Assembly: GCA_013398055.1 (NCBI GenBank)
Contig: VZRS01005498.1
Span: forward strand, 463,836-527,835
Length of the DNA: 64,000 nt
Reading direction: 5' to 3'
Source of the DNA: Ifrita kowaldi
Taxonomy: Eukaryota; Chordata; Aves; Passeriformes; Cinclosomatidae
Part shown: piece after piece, positions 61,339 through 64,000 of the stretch
Layout of the letters: each line of letters starts with the position of its first letter
How positions within the stretch are numbered: the stretch's first letter is position 1
Translations under genes and position numbers: made by a program
Notes under the pieces: generated by a model
Told to the model about the DNA's origin: nothing
The model's database searches: none
Seen by the model: the letters and a program-made list of their open reading frames with translations, nothing else

Positions 61339-63950
61339 GTAAGTTCTTTCTTTTTGCATTTTCTTGCTATTCCTTGTACTTAGGCTTCACATACCTCAGA
61401 TTTTTGGAGTAGTCTGTGGCAGCGAAGTTTCTGATTGCAGTGAATCAACCAAGAGTTTGTCTTCAGGAGAGCCGCATCAAATGGAGCTTGAAAGTCCCTC
61501 CTAGAAACCTGCACCAAAGCAGTGTTCAAGTTGCTCCAAGGTGCTCTTCTCCATCTGGACTCCCAAACCCACCAGCACCATGTCCTGAAAAAGCAAGAAA
61601 AATGTGGGGACAAATGCACATCCCTGATACATCAAACTTCCCCGGAGATCAAGGGCCAGAGCACAGTGTGATTCCCCAGCCTCAGGGTTCCTCTGAAGTA
61701 GAACAGAGCAACAGGTGGCGGCTGTTAATGTGCTGAATGTGGCTTCCCTCTGCGTCCGGCCGTGGAAAACAAAGCCAGCGAGCGGATCCATGCCAAACAC
61801 TTTGCAAGCATGGAGCTTACACAATTGGGCTCCACCCACATGCCTCACATGGGAATTTTCTCCCTCACCAGCTGGGTTAAGATCACAAGATGGAAAAAAG
61901 GAGAGGGGAGAAAAAAAAAAAATGCTGGAGTTGTTTTCTTTCCATTGTGGCTCTTGAGCTGAAAGTTCCTTTGCAAAAGAATAATAGAATAAAGATGAGA
62001 GTGAACACTGCTGATCACTCAAAATCTGGCACCAAAGTTTATTTTTCCTAAGCAGTCTGAGTCTGAACAGTCTTGTCAGACAATGTCAACAGAGGTGAAA
62101 AAAAATGACGAAAATCATTGAATCTAGTTTGGCTCAAAAATGAGTAAATGCACCAGACAGGGTAAGTATAGGGCCATTAAAAATGGCATAACCCTGACTG
62201 AAAACTGAACACCCTCATATGTATTTTGGACTCTCAAAGGCTTATCATGCCAGCTGTATTTTTGAATGAGCTAAGTGTCTACTCGTATGAAATGAATGCG
62301 GGTAGGCACACATAAGCTTTCTCATCAGTGTCCATACTCATAGCTGGGCATGTATTGAAGTCTCTCAACTCAGCTTGTTATAGCTATCATGATGCAGAGC
62401 CTGAAAATGCCTCTTCTCTGAGCCCAGACAAACGTGAACTGACAAGCACTGTATTTTGCCCTTAAGGCTCCTGTCCATAGTGATGCATTGTCAGTTATTC
62501 TCTGCAAAAATCTCTGCCCCCCCATCCCACATGTGCTCGTCTCTTCCCTTAGTGCTTGCCTAATTTGGAAGCAGGTACAGTTCGTGGGAAACACTGACTA
62601 CGCTCCAGCACCAACGTCTTAATGCTCAGGAGGAAGATGTGCGGGCTCAGTACGAGGCAGGTGGGGTTTGGGAGCCCCAGCCTGAGAAGAAAAGGGATAG
62701 AGACCCAGAGCATGTTGGTGCTGCTGCGTGCGCCTCACCCGGGAACCCATGGAGCCTCCACGCCTGTCACCCATGGAAATCAATTTCCTGTTGAATGGTG
62801 CCTGTAGTCAAGAACTAGATGCTCAAAGTCGCATTGTAGCCTGACACAATGAAAATAAAACCCGAGGACAATACAGATGCTGATGTCTTTACTTGCTTTG
62901 ATAACAATGACACCAGTAAACAATGATGTTTAAGTGCACTTGCATGGTTCTTAAATTAAAAACAAGATAGCCAAGGGCAGTGAGAAGTCACTAGCATTCC
63001 TGAGACTGGCACAGAGAAGGGCCTCTTATTTACTTCAAGCTGGAAACAAACCCCACAGTGTGGGGATGACCATGGTACCTTTGTAAGGGGGTGACATCTT
63101 CCAGGCCCTCAATTCTGCTGTGATTCCCATTCCACAAATCTCCATTTACATAGTCACAAGAGCAGCAGGGCTTGAGGCTGGGGCATTGCAACGTGTTTGA
63201 TACAGGCGCTGAGACCTGTTCTCTGTGGGTGCTTCAGAAGAGAAAGAAAATGGAGTGCTGAAAAAACCTCTTCCTGCTTTCCTCTTTTCATTTTACAGAA
63301 AAAGAAAAGGCTAAAGGCTCTGCTGGAGTGACTCCATTGACTCCCATGGCTTTCGTGGGCTTCAATTTGCAAAACAGACAGAAGAAGAGAAAACCCTTCC
63401 TCCACCTCTCTCCCCTGCAATTCTTGAAAGTGACATCTGTGCAGTGCTGCAGGAAAGATTACACATCTTAGTCTTATTTTTTTTTTTTACCCTGCCACTC
63501 CCAATTTACTCATGCCCACTATCATAATATTAATTTTTAGCAAGGAGGAGTAAGAAGTGCTCCCCTGGGCCAGCGTGGTTTTTCTGGCGCGGAGCAGCCA
63601 CTCCAGGGAAGGGGGAGGGCAGCGGGGTGGAGGTCGCTGCCGCTCCAACGGGACCAGATCTGCCTTTCTCACCAAGGACCGAGGGCATCTGTCCCGGGAG
63701 TCTGTCCAGAGCAGTCCCTGCTCATCCCTCAGCAGCAGAACGTGGCACCGCTCTGTCTTGCCACCACTTCTCCTTCCCACCCCGCAACTCTTTGCCTCAC
63801 CTCCCCCGGACCCACTTCCCTTCTTGAAAAATCCATCCATTTATTTCCAATTACAAACCACACCACATAACACAAACATAATTGCTTAAAAGTTGTTCCA
63901 CATTTGATTCACATGCATTATGCATCCTGTAAATTATGTACGACCTCCTC
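61339..63950. other. Noncoding DNA to the end of the window
   Basis: No second exon is recognised after the donor at 61339. The minus-strand frame at 61501-62022 (173 codons) and the plus-strand frames 61416-61736 and 61715-61957 overlap and show no domain. An AATAAA lies at about 62853. A possible further copy of the MITE-like repeat (GGAGTGACTCCATTGACTCC near 63324) is too short to call. A modestly CpG-enriched patch lies at about 63570-63720. Confidence 0.45.
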
Positions 63951-64000
63951 TTTTTTTTTTTTTTTTTTTTGGGGGTTTTTTTTTATTTCCCTCTTTTTTT
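63951..64000. repeat. T-rich low-complexity tract at the window edge
   Basis: Twenty consecutive T residues, five G, nine T and further T-rich sequence reach the end of the window. Such tracts are prone to sequencing and assembly error. Confidence 0.85.

Noticed and set aside
61501..62022. 173-codon minus-strand open frame
   Set aside because: It overlaps several plus-strand frames, includes a low-complexity stretch from the poly-A tract near 61910, and shows no known motif.
1..64000. CRISPR arrays, prokaryotic operons, phage or insertion sequences
   Set aside because: There is no regularly spaced repeat array and no dense one-strand coding. The CR1, MIR and LTR content is that of a vertebrate nuclear genome.
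1..64000. tRNA, snRNA or known microRNA genes
   Set aside because: I looked for B-box-like GGTTCGA words, snRNA starts and a few well-known microRNA sequences and saw none. A covariance-model search could still find something I missed.

Overview
The window looks like noncoding nuclear DNA from a bird. The main evidence is three 3'-end fragments of CR1 LINEs, the dominant avian retroposon. They carry the characteristic terminal region, and one has a recognisable remnant of the C-terminus of the CR1 ORF2 protein. Other support comes from a solo-LTR-like element of the kind seen in songbirds, very old MIR/CORE-SINE fragments and palindromic MITE-like repeats of the sort shared across sauropsids, and low overall repeat density with isolated GC/CpG-rich patches. 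All family assignments are from memory of consensus sequences; no search was run.

I could not recognise a single protein-coding gene. The listed open frames are short (176 residues at most), overlap on both strands, and show no known domain. The window is best read as intergenic DNA or the inside of one or more very long introns. The best candidate for a real exon is a 93-bp segment at 61246-61338. It has a strong pyrimidine tract and AG acceptor, a consensus GTAAGT donor and one open phase-1/phase-1 frame. I cannot name its gene, and a noncoding-RNA exon or chance remain possible. A true CpG-island-like patch at about 26973-27232, and a weaker one at about 12465-12640, are the only promoter-like sequences I see.

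Layout: 1-5.5 kb is mostly unique AT-rich DNA. A reverse CR1 lies at 5.5-6.3 kb and a forward CR1 tail at 7.8-8.0 kb. A CpG/GC-rich patch with a 166-codon open frame is at 12.5-13.1 kb. A solo-LTR-like element is at about 17.1-17.4 kb. Palindromic MITE-like repeats are at 21.3, 42.1 and 42.9 kb. The CpG island is at 27.0-27.2 kb and a reverse CR1 tail at 30.7-31.0 kb. MIR-like SINEs are at 32.3, 44.0-44.2, 47.2 and 48.6-48.7 kb. An unresolved assembly join (single N at 47931 between two near-identical copies of about 105 bp) is at 47.8-48.0 kb. A diverged direct duplication of about 160 bp lies at 57.1 and 58.4 kb. The candidate exon is at 61.2-61.3 kb, and a long T tract closes the window. 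Several AT-rich, low-repeat blocks look like candidate conserved noncoding elements, but this cannot be shown from one sequence.

Nothing here resembles a new gene system. The items most worth following up are the candidate exon, the CpG island, the local duplication and the ancient repeat copies.
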